64,000 bases of DNA. Source: Chloroflexota bacterium. Its GTDB lineage: Bacteria; Chloroflexota; Dehalococcoidia; Lucifugimonadales; UBA3495. Every line of letters starts with the position of its first letter. Positions within the stretch are counted from its first letter, which is position 1. The notes beneath the pieces are model-generated. The model did not search any database and was not told the DNA's origin. It saw only the letters and a program-made list of their open reading frames with translations. Location: assembly GCA_028873965.1 (NCBI GenBank), contig JAPPMU010000052.1:1-64000 (forward strand), written 5' to 3'. Of the stretch, positions 25,466 through 34,100 are shown in pieces. A program made the position numbers and the translations under genes.

Positions 25466-25855
25466 TTGGATGTACTAGGTACTCACGTGCTCCTGGAACT
25501 TAGAAACTGCGATCCCCAATTGCTTGACGACCTGGCCCATATTCGGCAGGAAATGCTGCGGGCGGCATCGTCAGTAGAAGCCCATGTCGTTGGGGAATCG
25601 TTTCACCAGTTTACGCCCCAGGGCGTAACGGGCATTCTGTCCATCGCCGAATCCCACATTTCCATCCATACTTGGCCGGAGCACGGCTACGCGGCGGCGG
25701 ACATCTTCACCTGCGGCGACCATACCATGCCGGAACGCGCGGCGGCGGTGATAATTGAAGCGCTGCGTTGCCGGGACCCAGAGATCACGCAGATCCGCCG
25801 CGGGCTCACGGGCGCGCGTGTTGTAGCGCTGCAACCGGCGCACCACCTCAACTGA
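25466..25855 (+). CDS. speD: S-adenosylmethionine decarboxylase proenzyme
   Basis: This is a prokaryotic-type SpeD, which provides decarboxylated SAM for spermidine synthesis. ESHISIHTWPEHGYAAADIFTCG contains the self-cleavage site Glu62-Ser63, where Ser becomes the pyruvoyl cofactor, and Cys83 as the catalytic acid. The start is TTG 25466, placed six bases after GGAGGAAAG; the nearby ATG at 25470 is out of frame and meets a stop at once. speE follows 99 bases downstream, so the two genes form a spermidine pathway unit. Confidence 0.95.
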   Translation: MDVLGTHVLLELRNCDPQLLDDLAHIRQEMLRAASSVEAHVVGESFHQFTPQGVTGILSIAESHISIHTWPEHGYAAADIFTCGDHTMPERAAAVIIEALRCRDPEITQIRRGLTGARVVALQPAHHLN

Positions 25856-25954
25856 CGCCTGCTCACGCTCGAAACGGAGTAACGGCCGGTCTGCCGGCCG
25901 CTGTAGCAGAGTCTGTCTGCGCCCAGCAGATCCCCGCTTGCCGAAGGAGCTCCG

Positions 25955-26884
25955 ATGGCCAGCTATCCTATGGAAGAGATCACCGGCAAGTGGGTGATCG
26001 AGACCGTGATGCCCGACCTGGCAATCATGCTGAAGGTCGACGACGTCCTCTATTCGGGTCACACGGGGTATCAACGAGTGGAAGTGGTCCATTCCGAGGT
26101 GTACGGACGCAGCCTGATCCTGGACGGGAAGACGCAGTCAACCGAGCGGGACGAGCACATTTACCACGAATCCCTGGTTCATCCGGCCATGCTGATGCAT
26201 CCGGATCCACGTCGGGTTTTTATCGGCGGTGGCGGTGAAGGCGGAACATTGCGGGAAACGCTGTCACACCGGCCGGTGGAAAAGGTAACAATGGTCGATC
26301 TGGACCAGCAGGTGGTCGAGCTCTGCCGTAAGCACCTGCCCCAGCATCACCGGGGAGCGTTTGACGACGGACGCACCGAGTTGGTGTTTGACGATGCCCG
26401 CGGATATCTCCAGTCTACCGACCAGTCGTTCGACGTGATGATCATGGACCTGGTCGATCCCCTGGAAGGCGGGCCTGCGTATCTCCTGTACACCGAGGAA
26501 TACTACGAAATCGCCCGCGCGCGGTTGAACCCGGGGGGAATTCTGGTAACGCAGTCGGGCCCGGCCGGGTTCCTGAGCCTCCACGAGTGTTTCACCACCA
26601 TATACAAAACGCTGGACAGCACCTTCAACCACAGCGCCCCATACCAGGTCCACGTTCCGTCCTTCATCACGCTGTGGGGGTTTACTGTCGCATCGAACAC
26701 TCCGTTGCCTGACCTGACCGCATCCGACGTGGACCGCCGCATCGAAGAGCGGGTCACGAAGACGTTGCGGCACTACGACGGGCAGAGCCACGAGGCCATG
26801 TTCTCCCTGCCCAGGCACATCCGGGACGGCATCGCCACTGAGACCCGGATCAACCGGGACGATTCCCCGGTCTTCATGGTGTAG
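25955..26884 (+). CDS. speE: Spermidine synthase
   Basis: This is an aminopropyltransferase that joins decarboxylated SAM and putrescine. QRVEVVHSEVYGRSLILDG, FIGGGGEGGTLRETL (cofactor site), VDLDQQVVELCRKHLP and DARGYL are the conserved segments, and the catalytic Asp lies in MDLVDPLEGGPAYLLYT. The 309 residues are near normal. Some archaeal-type relatives make thermospermine, so the exact polyamine is not fixed by sequence. speD lies just upstream. Confidence 0.93.
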   Translation: MASYPMEEITGKWVIETVMPDLAIMLKVDDVLYSGHTGYQRVEVVHSEVYGRSLILDGKTQSTERDEHIYHESLVHPAMLMHPDPRRVFIGGGGEGGTLRETLSHRPVEKVTMVDLDQQVVELCRKHLPQHHRGAFDDGRTELVFDDARGYLQSTDQSFDVMIMDLVDPLEGGPAYLLYTEEYYEIARARLNPGGILVTQSGPAGFLSLHECFTTIYKTLDSTFNHSAPYQVHVPSFITLWGFTVASNTPLPDLTASDVDRRIEERVTKTLRHYDGQSHEAMFSLPRHIRDGIATETRINRDDSPVFMV

Positions 26885-26908
26885 GCACGGGTAAATCCGG
26901 CCCGTGCT

Positions 26909-27388
26909 ATGATGCGGATAACGGAACTGCCGCAGGCAATTTATCGGGCTATCAATGGGTGGCGGGTGTGGGTGACGCTGCTTTTCCTGGCGTCGCTGAT
27001 CCTCAACGAGGCTGCGCTGGGAATCCGGGAAGGGCAGACGATTGTAGAAGCCCTGACGCGCATTTCGTACCTGCGAATGCTGCTGCTGGCCTTCGTGTGC
27101 GGTGTAATCGCTCAAGCCGCCATCGGCATAGTGCCATTCACTATAGGAGTAGTCATGACGATGATAGATTTCGCCCTGCGTCGTCGCCGCGAGTGGCGCG
27201 AGGAGGGTCGTGAGGAGGGCCGTGGAGAGGGCCGCGAGGAGGGGCGTGCCGCGGAACGGCGCAGAGTCATTGCCGCTATTATGGCGGCCCCCGGTCTGAC
27301 CGATGCGGCCAAGTTGCAGGCCATCGCCGCAATCAATGGCGCGGAAGACGAGGAAAACGAATACCAGTTTCCGCACCGCCAGGGTTAA
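26909..27388 (+). CDS. Small two-helix membrane protein with Arg/Glu-Gly repeat tail
   Basis: The 159-residue protein has hydrophobic segments near residues 20-40 and 55-90, then a charged run EWREEGREEGRGEGREEGRAAERRR that could form a cytoplasmic helix, and a short C-terminal domain (GLTDAAKLQAIAAING). The genes at 31882 and 48990 share this layout. The start lies in CTATGATGCGG, where a -10-like sequence overlaps the first codons, so the true start may be slightly downstream. Function unknown. Confidence 0.7.
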   Translation: MMRITELPQAIYRAINGWRVWVTLLFLASLILNEAALGIREGQTIVEALTRISYLRMLLLAFVCGVIAQAAIGIVPFTIGVVMTMIDFALRRRREWREEGREEGRGEGREEGRAAERRRVIAAIMAAPGLTDAAKLQAIAAINGAEDEENEYQFPHRQG

Positions 27389-27401
27389 TGATACTCCGCC
27401 A

Positions 27402-27902
27402 TTACCCCTGAGCCGCGGCCAGTTCCGGGAACCTTTCCAGGGATAGGACCTCGCCGGCCGCCTCCCATCTGTCCACGAGATTCCGGATTGAATCGGGCAC
27501 GCGTCTGGTCTGGCCGGTGTCGGCGTGGAAGCCGACGTAAATGGCCTCGATGGTGGTGAGCGGAGCGTCGTCAGGGCCTCCGCCTCCGTCACCGGCGAAA
27601 ATGGCTACTTCCAAAACCAGGCTGGTGTTGCCGATGCGAGCGACCCGAGCCCGTAGGTCCAGCATCTCGTCCACCCGGACCGGCGCCTGGTACTCGATGG
27701 TGACCTTGGCCACGGTGCTGTCGAAGTATCCCGCCGCCGCGACGCGGTAGATGCTGAACCCCAGGTTGCGGAAGTACTCAGCCTGGGCGATTTCCAGCCA
27801 GCCCAGGTAGCTGCCGTTGAAGGCGATCCCCTGCGCGTCGCACTCCTGCCAGCGCACGCGCACGTCGACGCCGAAACGGTAGTCCGAACGTAGTTGCGTC
27901 AT
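27402..27902 (-). CDS. Acyl-CoA thioesterase (4HBT hot-dog family)
   Basis: The hot-dog-fold protein has VRVRWQECDAQGIAFNGSYLGWLEIAQAEYFRNLG, the 4-hydroxybenzoyl-CoA thioesterase signature with its Asp. I start it at ATG 27902, one base after the trmD stop; the track start at 27920 would overlap trmD. It hydrolyses an acyl-CoA of unknown type and is probably co-transcribed with trmD. Confidence 0.88.
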   Translation of the reverse strand: MTQLRSDYRFGVDVRVRWQECDAQGIAFNGSYLGWLEIAQAEYFRNLGFSIYRVAAAGYFDSTVAKVTIEYQAPVRVDEMLDLRARVARIGNTSLVLEVAIFAGDGGGGPDDAPLTTIEAIYVGFHADTGQTRRVPDSIRNLVDRWEAAGEVLSLERFPELAAAQG

Positions 27903-27903
27903 A

Positions 27904-28659
27904 TCAGTCCGGAGTTCCACTCCATCCCAGGCTGGCTAGGAAAACGCGGTCGGAATTGGTCAGGGGTGCGGTGTCGAGCAAATCCGGCCGCAGGCGTAGC
28001 GTCCGTTCCAGGGATTGCCGCCGCCGCCACCGTTCAATGTCGGCGTGGTTGCCTGACCTCAGGACCTCGGGTACGGCCATACCGCGAAACTCGGGCGGGC
28101 GCGTATAAAGCGGGTGTTGCAACAAACCCGAGGTGATGCTGTCGTGCTCCACGTTCTCCGCCGAGCCCACCACCTCCGGCACAAAGCGGGACACCGCGTC
28201 AATAATGACCATAGCTGCCAGCTCTCCGCCGGTGAGCACGTAATCGCCGATGGAAACTTCGTGGGTGATCAAACCTTCCCGGATGCGCTCGTCAACGCCG
28301 GCGTAATGCCCGCAGACGAGGATCATACCCGGCGCGCTGGCAAACTCATTCACCAGGTCCTGGTTGAGAATGGCGCCCTGCGGAGAGGTGAGGGCGACGG
28401 GTGTCGCCGTCCGCTCCGCGGCAGGGATGTCGGCCCGGACAGCGTCCACGGCGGCGAACACCGGGTCCGGTTTCATCACCATTCCCGGTCCCCCGCCGAA
28501 CTGGTAGTCGTCGGCGGTCCCGTGCCGATCAGTGGCAAACTCCCGGACGTCGACCGTTTCAAGCGAAATCAACCCATTCCGGATTGCCCTGCCCAGTACG
28601 CTGTAGTCTGCCATGAACCGGAATGTGTCCGGGAACAGCGTGAGGACGGCGAAGCGCAT
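27904..28659 (-). CDS. trmD: tRNA (guanine-N1)-methyltransferase
   Basis: TrmD methylates G37 of tRNAs with SAM. It has the trefoil-knot segments FGGGPGMVMKPDPVFAAVD, VCGHYAGVDERI and the end of the knot ISIGDYVLTGGELAAMVIIDAVSRFVPEVVG (here beginning VSIGDY). At 251 residues it matches the family. It is normally part of an rpsP-rimM-trmD-rplS operon, but here none of those genes adjoin it, and a thioesterase follows instead. Confidence 0.95.
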   Translation of the reverse strand: MRFAVLTLFPDTFRFMADYSVLGRAIRNGLISLETVDVREFATDRHGTADDYQFGGGPGMVMKPDPVFAAVDAVRADIPAAERTATPVALTSPQGAILNQDLVNEFASAPGMILVCGHYAGVDERIREGLITHEVSIGDYVLTGGELAAMVIIDAVSRFVPEVVGSAENVEHDSITSGLLQHPLYTRPPEFRGMAVPEVLRSGNHADIERWRRRQSLERTLRLRPDLLDTAPLTNSDRVFLASLGWSGTPD

Positions 28660-28738
28660 CGAGCCTCCAGCCGGGTCATACTTCGCTGGTCGCAGTGGGC
28701 TGCACCGCCAGCGGGAGTTGGTCCAACCCGTTACGGAA

Positions 28739-29992
28739 CTACGCCGGCTGCAACTCCCGCGCCGTCAGGCGGTTGGTGTACGCCTCCCCGCCCTTCATAA
28801 TCAGGAGCAAGCGCTCGCGGTCGCGCAGTATCGAGATATTCTGCAACGGGTCGCCGTCCACCACCAGCACGTCGGCCTGCTTGCCGACCTCGATGGTGCC
28901 AACTTCTTTGCCGAGGCCGCAGCACTCAGCGGCATAGCCCGTCGCGGCCTGGATGGCCAGCATGTTGCTCATGCCCTTTTCAACCATCAACTCCAGTTCG
29001 CGGGCGTTGTCACCGTGCACGAAACCGCCGGCATCGGTGCCGGCCACGATGCGCACGCCTTCCTTGATGGCCAGCTCGGTGCTCTGGATGTGGATGTCCA
29101 TCAGCGCCTGCGCCCTCACCTTGATGTGGGGAGCGCTGACCGTGCTGTGGAAGTCGTACACCTCGAACGTCGGGGTGAAGAAGGTCCCCTGGTCGGCCAT
29201 CATCTTGAGCATATCGGGGTCGGTGGCGAGATAACAGCCGTGCTCGATGGAGCCCGCCCCCGCCTTGATGGCGATGGGCAGTCCGGTACCGCCTACGGCG
29301 TGGCAAAGGGTGCTGCGTCCCAGGGCTGCCGCCTCGTCAACCAGCGCCCTGGCCTCGTCCAGCGCGTAGGCCTGGTCCAGCGGCCCGTTGCCAGGCCGGC
29401 CGGAGGCTCCGCCGGTGGTGGCGAATTTGATCTGGTCGGCTCCGCAACGGACCAACTCGCGAACCTTGGCCCGCACGCCGTCCACGCCGTCGGCCACTCC
29501 GTCGGGCGAGAGAGGATCGTGCCCCAGGATTACCTTGCGGTGGCCGCTCCCGCTGACCTTGTCCTCAATCCCGCCGGTGGGGGACATGATGTTGACCGAA
29601 ATGATCAGGCGCGGGCCCCTGATTAGACCCTGCTCCACGGCCATCTTGAACCCGGCGTCCAGTCCGCCGGCGTCGCGCACCGTGGTGTAGCCGGCGGCCA
29701 GCGTGTCTTCGATGACCTGGGCGGTCCGGATGCTGAACAGCGACAGCGGCTCATCCATGCCCCACCGGCCGGTCAGGCCGTAGCCGCCCGAGGCCAGGTG
29801 GTCGTGGACGTCGATGAGCCCGGGCATTATGGTGCGACCGCTGGCATCCAGTACCTCGGCGCCTTCGGGGACGGGCACTGCGGCCTGGGGGCCCACCTCT
29901 AGTATGCGATCACCGTCGATCAGCACCGCGGCGTTTTCGACCACGGGTCCGCCCGAGCCGTCGATGAGATTTCCTCCAACTATTGCCAGCAT
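28739..29992 (-). CDS. Amidohydrolase (imidazolonepropionase-like)
   Basis: The 417-residue metal-dependent hydrolase opens MLAIVGGNLIDGSGG. It has the metal motif LIDVHDHLASGG near residue 60, a His cluster in the barrel (CHAVGGTGLPIAIKAGAGSIEHG), and VAGTDAGGF with the catalytic Asp. This is the amidohydrolase-1 layout of imidazolonepropionase and Xaa-Pro dipeptidase-type enzymes. ATG 29992 follows AGAGG and is preferred to the track start at 30040. The substrate is unknown. Confidence 0.87.
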   Translation of the reverse strand: MLAIVGGNLIDGSGGPVVENAAVLIDGDRILEVGPQAAVPVPEGAEVLDASGRTIMPGLIDVHDHLASGGYGLTGRWGMDEPLSLFSIRTAQVIEDTLAAGYTTVRDAGGLDAGFKMAVEQGLIRGPRLIISVNIMSPTGGIEDKVSGSGHRKVILGHDPLSPDGVADGVDGVRAKVRELVRCGADQIKFATTGGASGRPGNGPLDQAYALDEARALVDEAAALGRSTLCHAVGGTGLPIAIKAGAGSIEHGCYLATDPDMLKMMADQGTFFTPTFEVYDFHSTVSAPHIKVRAQALMDIHIQSTELAIKEGVRIVAGTDAGGFVHGDNARELELMVEKGMSNMLAIQAATGYAAECCGLGKEVGTIEVGKQADVLVVDGDPLQNISILRDRERLLLIMKGGEAYTNRLTARELQPA

Positions 29993-30159
29993 GATCGACC
30001 TCTCATTTTTGCCGAACGCGCAGCTTATCGGATAGCCCATCTATGGCGACGGGGTGCCGCTGCGGTGAAGGGATGCTAATTTGGGCTCCACCTGATGTCA
30101 AGAAACATAAGCCGTGCAACTGGTCCACCGGCGCGGGGTACTACGGTGGCCGTTTACGA

Positions 30160-30165
30160 TATAAT
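30160..30165 (+). promoter_or_regulatory. -10 box of the TolB-like lipoprotein gene
   Basis: TATAAT followed by TGCGCC lies 35 bases before the ATG at 30200. No clear -35 is seen. Confidence 0.55.
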
Positions 30166-30199
30166 TGCGCCATCGCCATAACCTTCAGCGGAACGAATA

Positions 30200-31231
30200 A
30201 TGATGATATTGGTCGCGAGGGTTTCTCGTCTTTTCAGCCTACCGTTGTGTTTAGCCGCGGCGCTGTCTTTGGTCGGTTGCTTTGCCGGAAAATTGGTGGG
30301 CGGGGATCTCCCGGCCATTGCCTATATAGTTTCTGACAAAAATGGCTCCCACGTGTGGATCCAAATGCCTGAAGGAAGCGAGGCGTCGCGCATATCCTCC
30401 CTGAGCGTTGACGCGAAAACCCCGCGGTGGTCGCCGGACCAGTCCAAGATAGCGTGGATATCAGTCGGCAATAAGACGGAACTGATACTTTACGACGTGG
30501 ACAGCGAAGGGGTCACGTCTCTGGTCTCGAATATAGACGCCGAACAGCCGCCGATCTGGGCTCCTGATTCGGACCGCATTGCGTACGTGTCGGATGATGA
30601 TGGCGAGCCCGACATTTATATGGTGACGCTGGAGGATAATCAGAAGACGCGGCTGACCTTCAGTCCCGAAAGGGAGCTAGTCGGAGACTGGTCTCCCGAC
30701 GGGGAGTGGCTGGTTTTCACGGAACGCGGAAATGAGGGACTTTTCCTGCGTAATCCCGACGGGGTCAACCGAATTGAATTGACCGCTGGGCCCGACTCCG
30801 ATCCGGTCTGGTCACCAAAGGGCGACCGCATAGCCTTCCTGCGCAGCGCAGATGGCGCCCGGGACGTTTATGTGCTCCGTCCGACCAACTCGGACAACTG
30901 GGCAGATGACACCGACGAGGTGGCCGTGGCCGACGACGAGCACGACGAGTTCTCCGCATCCTGGTCGGAGGACGGCAGGCGGTTGGCGTTTGTGGTGCGC
31001 TTCGATGACCAGTCCGAGATTTTCTCCGTCTTGGTGGACGGCTCGGAGCGGCAACAGTTGACCCAGAACATGGAGGACGACCTGATGCCGGTTTGGTCGG
31101 CCGGCGAAGACCGCATTGCGTTCGTCTCCTACGCCTACGGCAACGCGGAGATACTGTACATGAACGCCGACGGCACTGGCCAGATGCGGCTGACCGTCAA
31201 CGACGGCATGGACACCCACCCCGACTGGTAG
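30200..31231 (+). CDS. TolB-like (PD40) beta-propeller lipoprotein
   Basis: The signal sequence ends in the lipobox LSLVGC, so the protein is probably lipid-anchored outside the membrane. Repeated blades carry the PD40 pattern: PRWSPDQSKIAW, PIWAPDSDRIAYVSDDDGEPDIY, GDWSPDGEWLVF, PVWSPKGDRIAF and PVWSAGEDRIAF. Such propellers serve as binding scaffolds. No Pal, TolA or other Tol genes lie nearby, so a role like TolB is not implied. Confidence 0.85.
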   Translation: MMILVARVSRLFSLPLCLAAALSLVGCFAGKLVGGDLPAIAYIVSDKNGSHVWIQMPEGSEASRISSLSVDAKTPRWSPDQSKIAWISVGNKTELILYDVDSEGVTSLVSNIDAEQPPIWAPDSDRIAYVSDDDGEPDIYMVTLEDNQKTRLTFSPERELVGDWSPDGEWLVFTERGNEGLFLRNPDGVNRIELTAGPDSDPVWSPKGDRIAFLRSADGARDVYVLRPTNSDNWADDTDEVAVADDEHDEFSASWSEDGRRLAFVVRFDDQSEIFSVLVDGSERQQLTQNMEDDLMPVWSAGEDRIAFVSYAYGNAEILYMNADGTGQMRLTVNDGMDTHPDW

Positions 31232-31257
31232 GAGCCCCGATCTCCTGCCCTGGTTCC

Positions 31258-31863
31258 ATGTCTCACTCCGCTCCGGATCTTGACCCCGCCGATGTGGGCC
31301 CGCTGCTCGGCGGCCTCAGCGCGCCGCTGGCAGCCATATCGACACGCGCGGGAGACGTCAGCAACGCGCAGATCGCGGTAGCCATCACCGCCGCTTCAAT
31401 AGTCCCCCAGCGGCCGCGGCTGATCGTCCAGATCTACCACACCAACTTCACCCACGGGCTGATCGCCTCCGCCGGGGTCATGGCGATCAACTTCCTGGAA
31501 ACCTCCCAGCTGCCGCTTATCTGGCAACTGGGGATGCGCTCGGGCCGCGACGGCGACAAGCTTGAGGGCGTAACTTTTACGACCGGCGCCACAGGCAGCC
31601 CCCTGCTTGAGGGATGCTTCGGTTTCCTCGATTGCCGCGTGGTCAATGCCATGGACGGCGGCGACATGACCGCGTTCCTGGTTGAGGCAGTGGCCGCCCG
31701 GACCAATGGCGGCGAGCGGATGACCTGGCGGGAGGCCAGGCCGCGACTGCCCCGTCGGTGGGCTGACGAGTGGGATCGCAAGATCTCCGGGGAGATCGAT
31801 GTTTCACTGAACACCATGGGCGCGATTGACCCGGCGGCGTGGGCCGGCCGCCCAGATCCCTGA
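31258..31863 (+). CDS. Flavin reductase-like domain protein
   Basis: I start this at ATG 31258; the earlier part of the track ORF overlaps the propeller gene. The 201-residue protein has AITAASIVPQRPRLIVQIYHTNFTHGLIASAG and FAINFL-like AINFLETSQ segments with GATGSPLLEGCFGFLDC, the pattern of FMN-binding split-barrel flavin reductases. It could supply reduced flavin to monooxygenases such as the luciferase-like enzymes elsewhere in the window, but that link is only inference. Confidence 0.8.
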   Translation: MSHSAPDLDPADVGPLLGGLSAPLAAISTRAGDVSNAQIAVAITAASIVPQRPRLIVQIYHTNFTHGLIASAGVMAINFLETSQLPLIWQLGMRSGRDGDKLEGVTFTTGATGSPLLEGCFGFLDCRVVNAMDGGDMTAFLVEAVAARTNGGERMTWREARPRLPRRWADEWDRKISGEIDVSLNTMGAIDPAAWAGRPDP

Positions 31864-31881
31864 AATCGCTGGAATGCTACA

Positions 31882-32310
31882 ATGCGTTCATCGGATCTGC
31901 CCAATGAACTGGTTGACCGCGGCATCCATTGGCAAATCGCCGGCTTCCTGCTGGTTGCTTGCGCCAGCTTAGCGATCCTGGCTGAATTTGCCGGTTCGGA
32001 TCACCGGGCGTTCATCTATTTCGAGATCGCGGTGACCAAGCTGTACTGGGCCTTGGTGATACCCTTGGCAGGCCTGTTTGACGGAGCGCGCAAAATGTTT
32101 GAGAAGATGTCGGAAATCCGGGCCAAGCGCCGCCAAAGGTGGCTTGATGAAGGGAGACGCGAGGGACAGCGCGAGGGCCGCCTCCAGGAGCGTGAGCGGG
32201 TGCGTGCTGAAGTGCAGCGGCTCGGAGCCGCCCTTTCGCCGGAAGTTGTGGCATCTCTGCTCGATGAACCGGACAATCCCAGCGAGCAAAGGGACGCGCA
32301 AAGTGTTTGA
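31882..32310 (+). CDS. Small membrane protein with charged helical tail (same layout as 26909)
   Basis: The 142-residue protein has two hydrophobic segments (residues 20-37 and 46-66), then MSEIRAKRRQRWLDEGRREGQREGRLQERERVRAEV, an Arg/Glu helix with DEGRREG repeats, and a short tail ending in LDEPDN. The layout matches the genes at 26909 and 48990. The start ATG lies in TACAATGCG, which resembles a -10, so the true start is uncertain. A partial copy of its 3' end follows at once. Function unknown. Confidence 0.65.
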   Translation: MRSSDLPNELVDRGIHWQIAGFLLVACASLAILAEFAGSDHRAFIYFEIAVTKLYWALVIPLAGLFDGARKMFEKMSEIRAKRRQRWLDEGRREGQREGRLQERERVRAEVQRLGAALSPEVVASLLDEPDNPSEQRDAQSV

Positions 32311-32473
32311 GAGGATGTCGGAAATCCGGGCCAAGCGCCGGCAAATGTGGCTTGACGAGGGCCGCCGCCAGGAGCGTGAAACTTTGCGTAAAGAGTTGCG
32401 TCGGCTGGGCGTGACGCTGCCGCAGGAAGCTATCGACTACCTGGACGGCAAGAGCAACGAGAGTGAGCGATAA
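32303..32473 (+). pseudogene. Out-of-frame tandem duplicate of the 3' part of the preceding gene
   Basis: GTGTTTGAGAGGATGTCGG here repeats the stretch TGTTTGAGAAGATGTCGG near 32095, and the encoded MSEIRAKRRQMWLDEGRRQERE matches MSEIRAKRRQRWLDEGRREGQR of the first copy. It lies in another frame, overlapping the upstream stop, and codes about 52-56 residues from GTG 32303 or ATG 32315 with no membrane part. A tandem duplication that lost its N-terminus is the simplest reading; translation of the fragment is possible. Confidence 0.6.
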
Positions 32474-32474
32474 C

Positions 32475-33626
32475 ATGGACGCTGACGTAACGGATATTGT
32501 CACCCGCATCCACGACACGCCGCAGCAATCGGTGCTGGCCGTGGCCGGCGCCGGAAACTATGCCCTTGCATGGCTCCTGGGGGTCGGCGGAGCGTCACGC
32601 ACTGTCCTGGAGACCCGAGTGCCCTACGGGTACTTGGCGATGACCGACTTTCTCGGCGGGTATGCTCCCGAGCAAACGGTGTCAGCCGACACCGCGCGAC
32701 GGATGGCCCGGGCCGCGTGGGCTCGAGGTATGTCGCTGCGCGAGCAGGACGCGCCCATCGTCGGGCTGGCGTGCACCGCGACCATTGCCACGGACCGTAC
32801 CAAGCGTGGTGACCACCGCGCGTTCATCGCCACTTGGGACGACGACTCTGCGACCACCGATTCCCTCGTCCTCGAAAAAGGTTTGCGGGACCGCGCCGGC
32901 GAAGAGGATGTGGTCAGCCGGCTGGTCATCGCCGCCATCGCGCGAGCCTGCGGGGTGTCGGCAGAACTCGACCTGGGACTTGTCTCGTCGGAACGCCTGG
33001 TGACCGAAACTGCCCGACACGCCGACCCGGTGCAACGCCTGCTGGACGACGACGCCCGTTGGGTCACTGCTCATCCCGACGGGCGGATGGTTGTGGACGG
33101 AGATGCGCCGCGGGCACTGCTCGCCGGTTCGTTCAACCCGCTTCACGCCGGTCACACGGAGTTGGCCGAGGTGGCAGGCCGTGTGCTGGGCGTTCCGGTC
33201 GCCTACGAACTTTCGGTGTCCAACGTGGATAAGCCGCCCCTGGCCGCCTCAGAGGTACACCGCCGCCTGGAGCAGTTCAAAGGCGTGGGCACGGTGGCGC
33301 TCACCCGAGCGGAGACCTTCGTCAAAAAGTCGGAGTTTTTCCCCGGGTGCGGATTTGCTATAGGCTGGGATACCGTGACCCGGTTGCTCCAACCGCGATA
33401 CTACGGCGACTCCGAAACCGCGATGCTTACGGCCTTGGCCGAGATGTGGGGACGTGGCAGCCGGTTTGCCGTAGGCGGGCGCACCGATGACGGCGGCGCC
33501 TTCCGGTCCCTTTCGGACGTGAATATTCCAGACGGGTTCCGGCCCATGTTCACGGAAATACCCGAAGCCGACTTCCGGCGCGACGTGTCTTCTACGGCTA
33601 TTCGGGAGAGCCTGGGCCTCAATTGA
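32475..33626 (+). CDS. CinA-like domain fused to NadD-like nucleotidyltransferase
   Basis: The N-terminal part (residues about 10-165) resembles the CinA C-terminal/PncC amidase fold, with GGASRTVLETRVPYG and GLACTATIATDRTKRGDHRAF. The usual ESCTGG active site is not seen; AVAGAGNYALAWLL stands there. The C-terminal part (from about residue 215) is a nucleotidyltransferase: LLAGSFNPLHAGHTELA has the HxGH motif and the final SSTAIRESL is the ISSTxIR type. ATG 32475 is preferred to GTG 32463, which overlaps the upstream fragment. A role in NAD or related nucleotide repair is inference. Confidence 0.8.
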   Translation: MDADVTDIVTRIHDTPQQSVLAVAGAGNYALAWLLGVGGASRTVLETRVPYGYLAMTDFLGGYAPEQTVSADTARRMARAAWARGMSLREQDAPIVGLACTATIATDRTKRGDHRAFIATWDDDSATTDSLVLEKGLRDRAGEEDVVSRLVIAAIARACGVSAELDLGLVSSERLVTETARHADPVQRLLDDDARWVTAHPDGRMVVDGDAPRALLAGSFNPLHAGHTELAEVAGRVLGVPVAYELSVSNVDKPPLAASEVHRRLEQFKGVGTVALTRAETFVKKSEFFPGCGFAIGWDTVTRLLQPRYYGDSETAMLTALAEMWGRGSRFAVGGRTDDGGAFRSLSDVNIPDGFRPMFTEIPEADFRRDVSSTAIRESLGLN

Positions 33627-33651
33627 CACTGGTTAGGGCCGTTGCTACGAT
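33623..33651 (+). promoter_or_regulatory. Promoter of the nuo cluster
   Basis: A perfect -35 TTGACA (33623-33628) is followed after 17 bases by TACGAT (33646-33651), 35 bases before the nuoA ATG. The -35 overlaps the stop codon of the preceding gene. Confidence 0.75.
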
Positions 33652-33686
33652 GAATCGGCCCCGAACCTCAGATTTTCGAACTCGCC

Positions 33687-34100
33687 ATGTTTAGCCCGAT
33701 GCTGCTTCAAACTTTCAACCCGGCCGACTACGCCGGCAACTGGCTGGCGGTGGTGATCGCCATCGCCATCGCCTTGGCTGCTATCGGCGCAATGTTCGCC
33801 GGCTCGCAGTTGTTGTCGGCCCGGCGTCGTTCGGCCGTCAAACTGACGACCTACGAGTGTGGGATACCACCGACGCCCTTTGCGTGGTCGAACATCAACA
33901 TCCGCTTCTACATCTTCGCCATCCTGTTCCTGATATTCGACGTGGAAGCGGTATTCCTGTTCCCGTGGGCAGTGGTGTTCATACAGGAAAAAGTCGCCGG
34001 CAACCCGATACCGTTCTACGCGATGCTGTTGTTCCTGGCCATGCTGTTCTTCGCGGTCATTTACGGTTGGCGTAAGGGGGTCCTGGATTGGCAGAAGTAA
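33687..34100 (+). CDS. nuoA: NADH-quinone oxidoreductase subunit A
   Basis: This is a three-helix membrane subunit of complex I at the interface with the quinone site. The conserved loop is [10 protein letters not shown] (family YECG), followed by [26 protein letters not shown], the family's second segment with Asp and Glu. The 137 residues are normal. It overlaps nuoB by 13 bases. Confidence 0.96.
   Translation: MFSPMLLQTFNPADYAGNWLAVVIAIAIALAAIGAMFAGSQLLSARRRSAVKLTTYECGIPPTPFAWSNINIRFYIFAILFLIFDVEAVFLFPWAVVFIQEKVAGNPIPFYAMLLFLAMLFFAVIYGWRKGVLDWQK

Noticed and set aside
30200-31231. TolB of a Tol-Pal system
   Set aside because: No tolA, tolQ, tolR or pal nearby, and the protein is a lipoprotein; only the propeller fold is shared.
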